A stretch of 64,000 nt of DNA from an uncultured Chitinophaga sp. (GTDB taxonomy: Bacteria; Bacteroidota; Bacteroidia; Chitinophagales; Chitinophagaceae). The stretch lies in the NCBI RefSeq assembly GCF_946479755.1, contig NZ_CAMLHC010000008.1:186001-250000 (forward strand), in the 5' to 3' direction. The position numbers were made by a program, and so were the translations under genes. The notes beneath the pieces are model-generated. The model searched no databases, was not told where the DNA came from, and saw only the letters and a list, made by a program, of their open reading frames with translations. Position 1 is the stretch's first letter. Every line of letters begins with the position of its first letter. Below, piece after piece: positions 25,128 to 35,629 of the stretch.

Positions 25128-26459
25128 ATGTCATCGGAAGTAGTCAAACAATTACAGGAAGCAGTGCAGTTTTCACCGGAAAATGTGCCTTTGCGCCTGC
25201 ACCTGGCCCAGGTGCTGTTGCAGGATTATGATTATGTGCAGGCGGAAGAACAATACCGCAAAGTATTGGAGTTGTCGCCAGACCATACCGCCGCCCAGCT
25301 GGGGCTGGCCCGTACCTTTTATCATCAGCAAAAATATTCCGCCGCCATCGTTGTACTGGAACAACTGGAACATCATGAGCCGGACCATTTTGATGCCCTC
25401 CTGCTGCATTGCCGTATCCTGGTAAAGGAAAACTCCCTGCAGTCGGCCAGAGATATTTATCAGCACCTGTTGCAGCTCAACCCGGGCTTCCGCGACGAAG
25501 CGCTCGACGCACAGTTCCGGCTGCCGCAACAGCCATCCTCCGCCACTTTTGAAGAAGACGATGAACTGGCGGAAGATCCGGATAAAGTGTTCACGCTGGA
25601 AAAACCGGACATGAATTTCTCCGACGTTGGCGGCATGGAAAGGGAAAAGCAGGAGATAGACCTGAAAATCATCAAGCCGCTGCAGTTCCCCGATTTATAT
25701 AAAGCCTACGGTAAAAAAGCGGGTGGCGGTATCCTGCTCTATGGCCCTCCGGGCTGCGGCAAAACCTATCTGGCCAAAGCCACTGCCGGACAAATACAGG
25801 CAGAGTTTATCAACGTGGGCATCCACGATGTGCTGGACATGTGGATCGGCAACAGTGAAAAGAACCTGCATGCGCTCTTTGAACTGGCCCGTCAGCGTAA
25901 GCCCTGCGTGCTCTTCTTCGATGAAGTAGACGCACTCGGCGCCAATCGTACTTCTATGCGTAACAGCGGCGCCAGCCACCTGATCAACCAGTTCCTGGCC
26001 GAGATGGACGGTATCGCTGCCAATAATGAGAATGTGCTGATCATCGGCGCTACCAACGCGCCGTGGAGCCTTGATCCGGCTTTCCGCCGCCCCGGCCGTT
26101 TTGACCGTATCATCTTTGTGGCCCCTCCTGATACGGAAGGCCGCGAGTCTATCCTGCAGCTGCAACTCCGCAATAAGCCCGTCTCCGACGTGGATTATAA
26201 AGCCCTGGCCAAAGCCACGGCCGGCTATTCCGGCGCTGACCTGAAAGCCATCGTGGACCTCGCCATAGAAGACAAGCTGCTGGAGGCGCTGCAGAAAGGG
26301 GTGCCACAACCGATATCGCAAAAAGAACTGGTGAAAGCCATCAAATCTCATAAGCCCACTACGCGGGAATGGTTTAACACCGCCCGTAACTATGCCTTGT
26401 ATTCCAACGAGGCAGGCCTGTACGACGATGTGCTGAAATACCTGGATATAAAGAAATAA
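25128..26459 (+). CDS. AAA ATPase with N-terminal TPR repeats (Vps4/spastin-like AAA module)
   Basis: A 443-residue cytoplasmic ATPase. TPR-like helical pairs occupy about residues 1-115 (NVPLRLHLAQVLLQDYDYVQAEEQYRKVLELSPDH pattern). After an acidic linker, the AAA module begins at FSDVGGMEREKQEI. Walker A GPPGCGKT is at 206-213, pore loop MWIGNSEKNL follows, Walker B LFFDEVDAL has D265 and E266, sensor 1 is IIGATNAP, and arginine fingers lie in FRRPGRFDR. The C-terminal TTREWFNTARNYALYSN...DDVLKYL resembles the end helix of the meiotic AAA clade (Vps4, spastin, katanin). Inference: it remodels or extracts proteins delivered by the TPRs. It is coupled to the TPR membrane protein 3 bases downstream, a likely membrane partner. 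Confidence 0.88.
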   Translation: MSSEVVKQLQEAVQFSPENVPLRLHLAQVLLQDYDYVQAEEQYRKVLELSPDHTAAQLGLARTFYHQQKYSAAIVVLEQLEHHEPDHFDALLLHCRILVKENSLQSARDIYQHLLQLNPGFRDEALDAQFRLPQQPSSATFEEDDELAEDPDKVFTLEKPDMNFSDVGGMEREKQEIDLKIIKPLQFPDLYKAYGKKAGGGILLYGPPGCGKTYLAKATAGQIQAEFINVGIHDVLDMWIGNSEKNLHALFELARQRKPCVLFFDEVDALGANRTSMRNSGASHLINQFLAEMDGIAANNENVLIIGATNAPWSLDPAFRRPGRFDRIIFVAPPDTEGRESILQLQLRNKPVSDVDYKALAKATAGYSGADLKAIVDLAIEDKLLEALQKGVPQPISQKELVKAIKSHKPTTREWFNTARNYALYSNEAGLYDDVLKYLDIKK

Positions 26460-26462
26460 ATT

Positions 26463-27680
26463 ATGGCTGTACTCATTCAGCGTGCCCAGTTGCTGCTGCA
26501 GCAAGGGCGTTACCAGGATGCACTGACTACCCTGAAACAACATCTCAGCACCAGCGCCAACGATATAGACGCGCTCTTCCTGCTGGCCATCTGTTATCTC
26601 GAAATGGGTAAAACAGACGAAGGGGAACAGGTGGTTAACAACGCGCTGAGCTTCGCGCCGGACGACGACCGGTTCCTGTATCTGAAAGCACGGTTAGCGC
26701 TTAATAAAAACCAGTACAGCGAAGCCCTGCAGGCAATCAGTGAGGCAGTGGCCATTCACCCTTACCAGGCGGATTACTTTGGCATGTGGAGCCAGATACT
26801 GTTGTTTAAAAAAGATTATCCCGGCGCCCTCCAAAAAGCGGAGGAAGGACTGGCAATTGACCCGGAGAACCTGGTATGCCTGAACCTCCGGTCCAATGCG
26901 TTGTTTAACCTTGGCAAAAAAGAAGAGGCTTTTTCTGATTTACATGAAGCGCTGGAACATAACCCGGAAAACGCCTATACCCATGCCAACCTGGGCTGGA
27001 AGTGGCTGGAAGCCGGCGATCACCGGAAGGCGCTGGAACATTTCCGCGAGTCGCTGAAACTGGACCCTAACCAGCAATGGGCTAAGAGCGGTATGGTGCA
27101 GGCAATGAAAGCGCGTTACTGGTTATACCGCCAGTTTCTCAACTACGCTTTTTTTATGGGAAGGCAAAAAGCAGGGATGCAATGGCTGATCATTGTGGGC
27201 ATCTTTATTTTTACACAGATCGCCAGTAAAGTGTTCTTCCCGCTGTATGTGCTGCTGGCGCTGGTGGCCTTGTCCACCTGGCTGATTGCGCCGGTGAGCA
27301 ACCTGTTTCTGCGGTTGAACCCATACGGCCGTTACGCCCTGACGCCGCAGCAGATGAAAGTCTCCACCCTGGTAGGCTGCCTGCTGGCGGTGGCGCTGCT
27401 GGCTGCCGCTGCTTACTGGCTGACCGCTATTCCCGGCCTGTTGTCCATCGCTATCTGTTCCGGCGTACTGCTGTTGCCGGTTTCAAGTATGTATACACCG
27501 GAGTCTAAAAAGAGCCGGAACATCTTCCGTATCTATACCCTGTCGCTGGCGGTTATCGGGCTTTTAGGGATCATCTTTGCTTTCATCACCAACGACTACG
27601 CCAATATATTCGTGGCAGCTATGCTCATCGGGGTGTTCCTGTACCAGCTGCTGGCGAATTATATTATCTCCCGGGAGTAA
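26463..27680 (+). CDS. TPR protein with C-terminal membrane domain
   Basis: A 405-residue protein. Residues about 1-205 form five or six TPR units (GRYQDALTTLKQHLSTSANDIDALFLLAICYLEMGKTDEG, NLGKKEEAFSDLHEALEHNPENAYTHANLGWKWLEAGDHRKALEHFRESLKLDPNQ patterns). The C-terminal half has about six membrane helices, beginning MQWLIIVGIFIFTQIASKVFF. The TPR domain must face the cytoplasm if there is no signal peptide, and none is seen. Its start lies 3 bases after the AAA ATPase gene, so translational coupling is likely. Inference: membrane anchor or adaptor of the ATPase. The operon ends at the 24-bp stem at 27752. Confidence 0.8.
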   Translation: MAVLIQRAQLLLQQGRYQDALTTLKQHLSTSANDIDALFLLAICYLEMGKTDEGEQVVNNALSFAPDDDRFLYLKARLALNKNQYSEALQAISEAVAIHPYQADYFGMWSQILLFKKDYPGALQKAEEGLAIDPENLVCLNLRSNALFNLGKKEEAFSDLHEALEHNPENAYTHANLGWKWLEAGDHRKALEHFRESLKLDPNQQWAKSGMVQAMKARYWLYRQFLNYAFFMGRQKAGMQWLIIVGIFIFTQIASKVFFPLYVLLALVALSTWLIAPVSNLFLRLNPYGRYALTPQQMKVSTLVGCLLAVALLAAAAYWLTAIPGLLSIAICSGVLLLPVSSMYTPESKKSRNIFRIYTLSLAVIGLLGIIFAFITNDYANIFVAAMLIGVFLYQLLANYIISRE

Positions 27681-27751
27681 TCTGTAATGACCATGATGAT
27701 AACTGACCGGTCTGATGAGCGAAGATCAAAGCGGGACATAATGTACTATTA

Positions 27752-27802
27752 ATACAAAGAGGATCGCCCATTGATACCATCAATGGGCGATCCTCTTTGT
27801 AT
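27752..27802. terminator. Bidirectional terminator, 24-bp perfect stem
   Basis: Arms 27752-27775 and 27779-27802 are perfectly complementary with a 3-base loop. It lies between the convergent TPR membrane gene and gyrB, with a T-rich tail on the plus side. Confidence 0.85.
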
Positions 27803-27866
27803 ATGATTTTTATTAATCACAATTTTCGCTAATCAGAAAAATCAGCAATAATCATGACCATTATAA

Positions 27867-29864
<1,998 letters not shown>

Positions 29865-29892
29865 TTAGAAACAAAATCGGTAGACAATCATG

Positions 29893-29900
29893 CAAAAATA
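29893..29900 (-). promoter_or_regulatory. -7 box of gyrB (TATTTTTG on the minus strand)
   Basis: TATTTTTG (TAnnTTTG) lies 46 bases before the gyrB ATG at 29846. Confidence 0.4.
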
Positions 29901-29968
29901 CGAAAAATAAGCCTGATTTCCATAAAAGAATAGCTGTTTTTGGGTGGGATGGATCCCACTTTTTTACC

Positions 29969-31651
29969 TTACAATTTTCCGGCACCGGCGGTCTCCTTCA
30001 CCCCGGCAAATAATGTTTTCCACACCAGGTTGAAAAATGACTTCTGGATGTCCCTTACATGGGTGGGGTTGGACACCCTTACTTTCTCTCCGGGCAGGGG
30101 ATTACTGTCTTTAATGACCATTACATTGGCCACAAAACTCATCAGCCCTTTACGGCTGTAGTTTTTGTGCTCTTTGTCCTGCTTCAGGATGGCTATTTTC
30201 AGGTTATCGTACAACAGGGTAACGCTGCCGGCGGCTTTCCGCTCATCGCCGCGGATATTGAAGTTCAGGTCCCGGATGTTGCAGGACCGTATCTCAATCA
30301 TGCCCAGCGGCCGGGTAACGCTGTTCAGGTCCTTTCCGTTCATATTTTTCAGCTGCCCCGACACGGCAAAACGGCCGGTAGGACTGTTGAGGATAAAGTC
30401 AAAATGCGCCCTCAGCTTGCCGCTTTGCAGGAAAATAGCGTCGAAATCGGCCACACAGTGGTTATTGCGGGCCACCATCGAATCTATATTGGTGATATTG
30501 GTCAGCCGGCCGTGGACATGCCCGAAGCTCACCTGCCCTGTCTGCCGGGAAACAGGACTCAGCTCGGTGTACTGTAACTCCACATTGTTGCCGGTCAGGG
30601 TATCTATCTTTAAGGGCAGATTCACTTTTTGCAGCACCTGGTTGGGGAACTGCCCCAGCTTATCACCAGGCGGCATGGGCAACGTCCGGTCACGGTAAAT
30701 CTGCAGCTTGCCATTGCTGATGTTAATTCGCCGGGCCCATATCTGCTGCTCCTGCAGCAGCATCCTGGGGTCCAGCTCCCGTACCTGGATATCGTTGAAC
30801 TGCAGCTCGTACCGGTCCTGCTGCACGCCTCCTGTCCGCTGCTGGAACTCCGCCTTGCCATAACGGGGCTTTATCTCAAACTGCCCGATGTTCAGCGTCC
30901 TTTCGGCGGCATCGTAACGGATACCGCGCACATACATCCAGTACAGGCTGTCCCGCGTACGGTTCATATAGTCCCGCATACCGATTTCATAATTGCGGGC
31001 GTACAGGTAGCGGGTGGGATCTTTCAGCGCCACAGAATCGATCAGAAAATCGTTGACCCCTACCTGTAGGTTGCGGAACTGGTGGATCACCCGGGAAGAG
31101 TCTTTCCGGGTAAACACATATTTAAAATTGGTATTGTCCAGCTGAAAACGCCCGATGAAGATGGATTTCATCTTGGAAGAGATATTCTCGTAGGCGGTGC
31201 GGGGCCGCGTGGTGTCCCGGACGGTGCTGTTCTGGTCCATCACAATACTGGGGCCGGTCACGATCAGCGCCCCGGCGTTCAGCTCCTTTTTGATGAAATA
31301 CCGCCACGGTTTAAAGTACTTCAGTTGGAGTTTTTCCACACTGATGAGGTAGGTGTTTTCCGGCGCCCGGCGGGCGGCCAGCATTCGCCGGTATACAGCA
31401 GAATCCAGCGTCATGGTGGCTTTATCTACGGTCAGACTGCCGGAAAGTACATTGAGGTGCAGCTCTTTGAATTGTACTACATACAGGCTGTCAGACAAAT
31501 CTGATACATAGCCGGATAGTTCTTTGCGTAACAGCTTGGTCCAGTGTTGGTTAATGTACCAGGCCGTCCCTAGAACCAGTACCAGCAGTATGCCCAGTAC
31601 GGTTAAAATAATCCTGATGATGCGGGGTAATTTCCTTTTCCTGTGTTCCAT
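29969..31651 (-). CDS. AsmA/DUF748-like membrane-anchored periplasmic protein
   Basis: A 560-residue protein with a basic N-terminus (MEHRKRKLPRII), one membrane helix (IILTVLGILLVLVLGTAWYI) and a large periplasmic part. The repeated alternation of short hydrophobic strands (VVQFKELHLNVLSGSLTVDKATMTLDS, LQLKYFKPWRYFIKKELNAGALIVTGPSIVM, GRFQLDNTNFKYVF, LNIGQFEIKPRYGKAEF) suggests the repeating beta-groove fold of AsmA-like lipid-transfer proteins. I infer membership from this pattern only; no exact signature is decisive. No enzyme motif. It is a single gene, upstream of gyrB on the same strand but 122 bases away. Confidence 0.6.
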   Translation of the reverse strand: MEHRKRKLPRIIRIILTVLGILLVLVLGTAWYINQHWTKLLRKELSGYVSDLSDSLYVVQFKELHLNVLSGSLTVDKATMTLDSAVYRRMLAARRAPENTYLISVEKLQLKYFKPWRYFIKKELNAGALIVTGPSIVMDQNSTVRDTTRPRTAYENISSKMKSIFIGRFQLDNTNFKYVFTRKDSSRVIHQFRNLQVGVNDFLIDSVALKDPTRYLYARNYEIGMRDYMNRTRDSLYWMYVRGIRYDAAERTLNIGQFEIKPRYGKAEFQQRTGGVQQDRYELQFNDIQVRELDPRMLLQEQQIWARRINISNGKLQIYRDRTLPMPPGDKLGQFPNQVLQKVNLPLKIDTLTGNNVELQYTELSPVSRQTGQVSFGHVHGRLTNITNIDSMVARNNHCVADFDAIFLQSGKLRAHFDFILNSPTGRFAVSGQLKNMNGKDLNSVTRPLGMIEIRSCNIRDLNFNIRGDERKAAGSVTLLYDNLKIAILKQDKEHKNYSRKGLMSFVANVMVIKDSNPLPGEKVRVSNPTHVRDIQKSFFNLVWKTLFAGVKETAGAGKL

Positions 31652-31783
31652 CTGTTATGAATAAACGAAATTTATACCAATTGATTGCTGCCCCCCTGCG
31701 CTTAACGGATGAATATTATGCTATATGTTAGGATTGCTTTGTAAGTGTATTGTCAAAATGTATGGGATTAAAATTGGAAGTGT

Positions 31784-31791
31784 TAAATTTG
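31784..31791 (+). promoter_or_regulatory. -7 box of the cysteine-rich AraC gene (TAAATTTG)
   Basis: TAAATTTG fits TAnnTTTG and lies 25 bases before the GTG at 31817. Confidence 0.4.
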
Positions 31792-31816
31792 TCCCGGTTT
31801 TAAAACATCAGGTAAA

Positions 31817-32740
31817 GTGAAAGAAATTCAGGAAATACTGGCATTAGCCATCCCGCAGCCCGCCATGAGCGACCAGCTACAGCTGGCGGAGCAGGACAGC
31901 GTGTCCGTCCCGGATTGCCTGGACTTTACATTGCAGCGCTTCATCTACGATAAGCCGCTGCCGGTGGAAGACATAGCCATGGTCGTGTACCAGCCGGCTA
32001 AAAGAGGGCAGTCCGCCGCAATAGAACTGCGCTATTGCGTGGCCGGCAGCAAATACTGTAAAAATCCCGCCTGCACTGACCAGTTATGTGCAGAGGGCAA
32101 CAAGGAAGCCTGTAAGGACAAGGTCCCTTCTGTAGACCTTATCACTGTCAGGTTCCAGCCAGCGTTTATTCAGTCGCTTCAGAAAAATACCACCTCGTTC
32201 TCCCTTTTCGAGAACCAGACCCGCAAACCTTTCGTGAAAACCATCCAGCCCTGCACCAAATCCAAATCGGTGCTGGAAACCATGGTACATCACAACTATG
32301 AAGGAATGCTGAAGAACATCTTCCTGCAAAGCCGCGCCCTGGACTTACTGCTGTACAGTTCAGACCAGTTCATGCAGAACGATCCCGACGAACGTTACGG
32401 CTGCCGCTTCCTTACGCACCTGGAAGACCGGGAGAAAATTGAAAAAGCAAGAAGTATCTTACTGGAACAACTGGATTCCCCTATCACCATCCGCGATCTG
32501 GCCCGCAAAGTAGCCATGAATGAATGTTACCTGAAAAAAGGCTTTAAAGCCATGTACGGTACCACCATCTACGACTATTTCCAGAAAGAAAGAATGGAGA
32601 AGGCCAAAGGCCTGTTGTACGAAAAAGGCATGTCTGTGTCTGAAGTGGCTATGCTCATGGGTTATTCCTGCATCTCCCACTTCTCCACCGCCTTTAAAAA
32701 ACATACGGGATTAAAACCTTGCGAGTTGTTACTTCGTTGA
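31817..32740 (+). CDS. AraC-family regulator with a cysteine cluster in the sensor domain
   Basis: A 307-residue regulator; the frame starts with GTG at 31817, and the ATG at 31865 (MSDQLQL) is a possible alternative. The C-terminal 100 residues hold two helix-turn-helix motifs of the AraC/XylS type (ITIRDLARKVAMNECYLKKGFKAMYGTTIYDYF and SVSEVAMLMGYSCISHFSTAFKKHTGLKP). The N-terminal domain is not a cupin in any obvious way and contains Cys74, 81, 86, 91 and 99 within 26 residues, which could bind a metal or sense redox state (inference). No cognate operon adjoins: a terminator follows, and the divergent neighbour is the AsmA-like gene. Confidence 0.85.
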   Translation: MKEIQEILALAIPQPAMSDQLQLAEQDSVSVPDCLDFTLQRFIYDKPLPVEDIAMVVYQPAKRGQSAAIELRYCVAGSKYCKNPACTDQLCAEGNKEACKDKVPSVDLITVRFQPAFIQSLQKNTTSFSLFENQTRKPFVKTIQPCTKSKSVLETMVHHNYEGMLKNIFLQSRALDLLLYSSDQFMQNDPDERYGCRFLTHLEDREKIEKARSILLEQLDSPITIRDLARKVAMNECYLKKGFKAMYGTTIYDYFQKERMEKAKGLLYEKGMSVSEVAMLMGYSCISHFSTAFKKHTGLKPCELLLR

Positions 32741-32767
32741 TTATCAATTAGAAAGAAAGTCAGATAA

Positions 32768-32801
32768 ATGCTGATGGTCTATGGCCATCAGCATTTTTTT
32801 T
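32768..32801 (+). terminator. Rho-independent terminator of the AraC gene
   Basis: ATGCTGATGG (32768-32777) pairs with CCATCAGCAT (32785-32794) around a 7-base loop and is followed by a run of T. It lies 28 bases after the stop. Confidence 0.8.
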
Positions 32802-33060
32802 GCAATTTCCCGCTTTGATCATTTCTTTTCCCGAATTGAAAACCGCAGCCGGAATTATCGGCGTTACTTTGTATTGTTAAAACGACGGACAGATATCTAT
32901 CTGTGATCCTTCAAAGCTTCCTTATTAGATTTGACCATGGGAAGAAACTTTTCTGGTGATGAAAATCAGTAAAGCCATAAATTTTAAACTTGCGTTTTTT
33001 TATCAAACACCAAGGGAACACAAGTTTCAATTGCCAGAGAAGTTTTTTACCAGATTTTAT

Positions 33061-33090
33061 AAAGTCGCCTCACCTCTGTGAGGCGACTTT
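33061..33090. terminator. Terminator of the Kelch-SARP regulator gene
   Basis: AAAGTCGCCTCAC (33061-33073) pairs perfectly with GTGAGGCGACTTT (33078-33090) around CTCT. It starts 7 bases beyond the stop of the minus-strand gene at 33098 and has A and T flanks suited to both directions. Confidence 0.8.
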
Positions 33091-33097
33091 TAAATTT

Positions 33098-35629
33098 TTA
33101 GCAGTGGGCAATCGCTTCTGCATACTCCAGCTCATAAGACAACCCATAAGTGCTTTTATATTCTTTCAGGAACGACGCATACAGCTGGCGGGCAGCCGAA
33201 TGCTGCCGCAACGCCACCAACGCCCTGCACTTGTGCCGTACAGCTTCCTCCTGAAGGGAATCGGCATACAGCATACAATCACACACGTCCAGCATAAAGG
33301 ACGGCGCTGCATCCGGGTTTTCTTCCATAAAATGACTCAGCAGCTCAATATTCTGCGAGGCGATATCCGCCTTGAATTTATCCAGCCAGGGATATTCGGT
33401 TTCCAGCAGGAAAGGCCCCCGCTTTAACAGTTCCACCAACGCAGCAGTATTGCCGTGATCATGCTGTAATAACTGGTAATACCGGTCCAGGTCTGTTTGT
33501 ACCGCCGGATCTTCAAACCGGAACAGCCAACGTTCATTGTCCTTCACCAGCGTATAGGCGCCGGTTTTATCGAGTATGCTCTTTAATTTCACCAGGTTAA
33601 CAGACCGGTTATTCTTCGCATCTTTTACAGACCTTCCCGGCCACAGCACTTCATGGATCTTCTCCGATGAAATACCATGCCGGCCCGGCATCGAGTGCAG
33701 GTACAACAACAGGAACAACTCTTTCAGCAAAGGACTGAATGCACGGGTAATATCATTTCCCTCCCTGTCGGTAACGGTAAAATGGCCAAACAGCTGAACA
33801 CCCGGATAAGCCACGGTTACATCAACCATAGGGCCGGTATTGGGAATGGAGAAAGTTTCAGGCTCCGGCAGGTTAGCCGGCGCCTGCGCCACTGGCGGCT
33901 GTTTCCGGCGGTTCAGCGCCGCTATGCCCAGCGCCAGTAAAAACAACGCGATCACCAGGCCAATGGCGATGAGAATACGCACAACATACAGCGGTGTGGG
34001 CTTGTCTGCAGGCGCCGGCGCACCCAGGCCGTAAGGCGAAAACTGAAGGGTATGAATACGGACCTGCGTAGTGTTATTTTTCAGGGAAAACAACGTAACT
34101 ACCGTCAGCTCATCATTTTCAGGCGTGTAAAAAAGCCGGGCGGCAGAGCGGATGTCATAAAAGTCATAACGGATGGCGGTGGCCATGGTCGTATACACCG
34201 GTTCTTTCAGGGACCCTCTGATGAGTTGCAGCGAAGAGTTCATCCGGTCGTTCGCGAAAGTTAGCGCATAATATTCCTGCCGCCTGGTATCCAGTACCAT
34301 ATTGCCGGCAAAGGTAAATTGCTCTTCCGGTTCTTTCAGCCGGTATATTGTACGGAAGGTGCAGTGTTTCACGTCAAACAATACCAGGTCATAGAGGTTG
34401 TGAGGATTCAGCAACTGGTCGCCGGTAGTGCTGCCATAACCGCCCAGTATATACGCTGTGTCTCCCGCCTGGTTGTGGCCCAGTGCCGCCAGGTACCGCG
34501 GCGTGAAAGCATCTCCTTTCATGGTTACCCGCTCCCACTGGTGGCGGCCCGGCGTGTAACGGTGCACTTCATTTTTATACCTGAAATCACCATAACCACC
34601 TATCATATAAATGCTGCTGTCATAACCGGAGAAAAAAACATTGGAATGCCAGAAGCCGGTCACTTGCTGCGGGTTGAATGTTCCGTTCCAGGTACGCAGT
34701 GCAGTGTCGTATACCGCCACCTGCTGACTGTCGGGAAGTAGCTGGTACAACTGCCGGTCCCGCGGATTAAAAACGGCGTGTAGCCCTGCCGGTGATAGCT
34801 GTGGCGACGCCTGTGCCTGCGCGGCTCTCTGGCGCGTAAAACAATAATAGCGGTAAAGACTATCGTTACTGTTGATGTAGATGGTGCCAGTAGCCGCATC
34901 CATGCTTACACTGGCATTACCTTTTACGATAAAGGAATCGGCCTGGCGCCAATGAGTGAAGGCAGGCCGCATCCACACCGGGTTTTTGATCTGTGCAGTT
35001 TGGCCCGTTATGAGATCTTTGTCGGTAGTACCCTGCGTCTGGTCCAACGGCCAGTGGTGTTGCAGCGTGTTGCCGGCAAACAGCCGCACGTCTTTCAGCC
35101 GCATCGGCGGAAGGTCAAATGTGCGGAACGTTTTGCGGTAATTGGCGCCGAAACAGATACGGAGCGCGCTGCCGGAAACCACAGAGCTGCGGATGGCGCC
35201 CATTCGCCGGCCATTAACGGTAACGGACAATGTATGCGCTTCGTTGTCAGCATCCAGCCGGATTGTGTTCCATTGATGAAATAAACTGTCCGCAGGAATA
35301 GAAAAAGTGATACCGGAAAACGCATTACCGGTGACCACATAAAATGCTTTTGCGCGGACATTATAAATCAGGTCGATATTCTGGCGCTTTTCATCGGTGA
35401 TCCTGAACACATAGCCAAAATACGACCGGAAAAACGGTTGAAACGACAGGTCGAAAGACAGGCTGTAGCTGCCTTTCACCTGGATAGGTTTTTCCGGCGC
35501 GAGATCAAGTGAGGTTCGGTCTTCCTGCGCAATGTTTTTACTGGCAAACACTAATCCATACCCCTCCTGCGCCTGGCAAACCATCACAAGTGACACGAAT
35601 AGGAGCAAAAAGACTGTATATCTGTACAT
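33098..35629 (-). CDS. Membrane-spanning sensor-regulator: lectin-like and Kelch sensor, TM helix, OmpR-type wHTH plus SARP/BTAD-like domain
   Basis: An 843-residue protein. MYRYTVFLLLFVSLVMVCQAQ is a signal peptide; the 24 upstream in-frame codons are not needed. About 25-215 looks like a concanavalin/LamG-like sandwich (SYSLSFDLSFQPFF, HQWNTIRLDADNEAHTLSVTVNG). About 290-545 carries Kelch-like blades (SSIYMIGGYGDFRYKNEVHRYTPGRHQWERV, AYILGGYG). A single membrane helix (VVRILIAIGLVIALFLLALGIAAL, about 568-590) leads to a cytoplasmic OmpR/SARP winged helix (LLKELFLLLYLHSMPG, SSEKIHEVLWPG, NRSVNLVKLKSILDK) and a helical BTAD-like tail rich in TPR-like pairs. It is divergent from SusC. Inference: senses a glycan or product in the periplasm and activates the PUL. 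It is likely to be auto-annotated as a Kelch or galactose-oxidase-like protein. Confidence 0.78.
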   Translation of the reverse strand: MYRYTVFLLLFVSLVMVCQAQEGYGLVFASKNIAQEDRTSLDLAPEKPIQVKGSYSLSFDLSFQPFFRSYFGYVFRITDEKRQNIDLIYNVRAKAFYVVTGNAFSGITFSIPADSLFHQWNTIRLDADNEAHTLSVTVNGRRMGAIRSSVVSGSALRICFGANYRKTFRTFDLPPMRLKDVRLFAGNTLQHHWPLDQTQGTTDKDLITGQTAQIKNPVWMRPAFTHWRQADSFIVKGNASVSMDAATGTIYINSNDSLYRYYCFTRQRAAQAQASPQLSPAGLHAVFNPRDRQLYQLLPDSQQVAVYDTALRTWNGTFNPQQVTGFWHSNVFFSGYDSSIYMIGGYGDFRYKNEVHRYTPGRHQWERVTMKGDAFTPRYLAALGHNQAGDTAYILGGYGSTTGDQLLNPHNLYDLVLFDVKHCTFRTIYRLKEPEEQFTFAGNMVLDTRRQEYYALTFANDRMNSSLQLIRGSLKEPVYTTMATAIRYDFYDIRSAARLFYTPENDELTVVTLFSLKNNTTQVRIHTLQFSPYGLGAPAPADKPTPLYVVRILIAIGLVIALFLLALGIAALNRRKQPPVAQAPANLPEPETFSIPNTGPMVDVTVAYPGVQLFGHFTVTDREGNDITRAFSPLLKELFLLLYLHSMPGRHGISSEKIHEVLWPGRSVKDAKNNRSVNLVKLKSILDKTGAYTLVKDNERWLFRFEDPAVQTDLDRYYQLLQHDHGNTAALVELLKRGPFLLETEYPWLDKFKADIASQNIELLSHFMEENPDAAPSFMLDVCDCMLYADSLQEEAVRHKCRALVALRQHSAARQLYASFLKEYKSTYGLSYELEYAEAIAHC

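Larger units (their letters stand above)
32741..33097. other. 357-base intergenic region with two terminators and a possible small transcript
   Basis: It contains the AraC terminator (32768-32801) and the convergent terminator (33061-33090). Between them, TTACTTTG near 32870 could be a -7 box. A 40-codon frame, ATG at 32959 to TGA at 33081 (MKISKAINFKLAFFYQ at the start, rich in K, F and R), ends inside the second stem. Either a small peptide gene, a small RNA or neither; evidence is weak. Confidence 0.3.
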
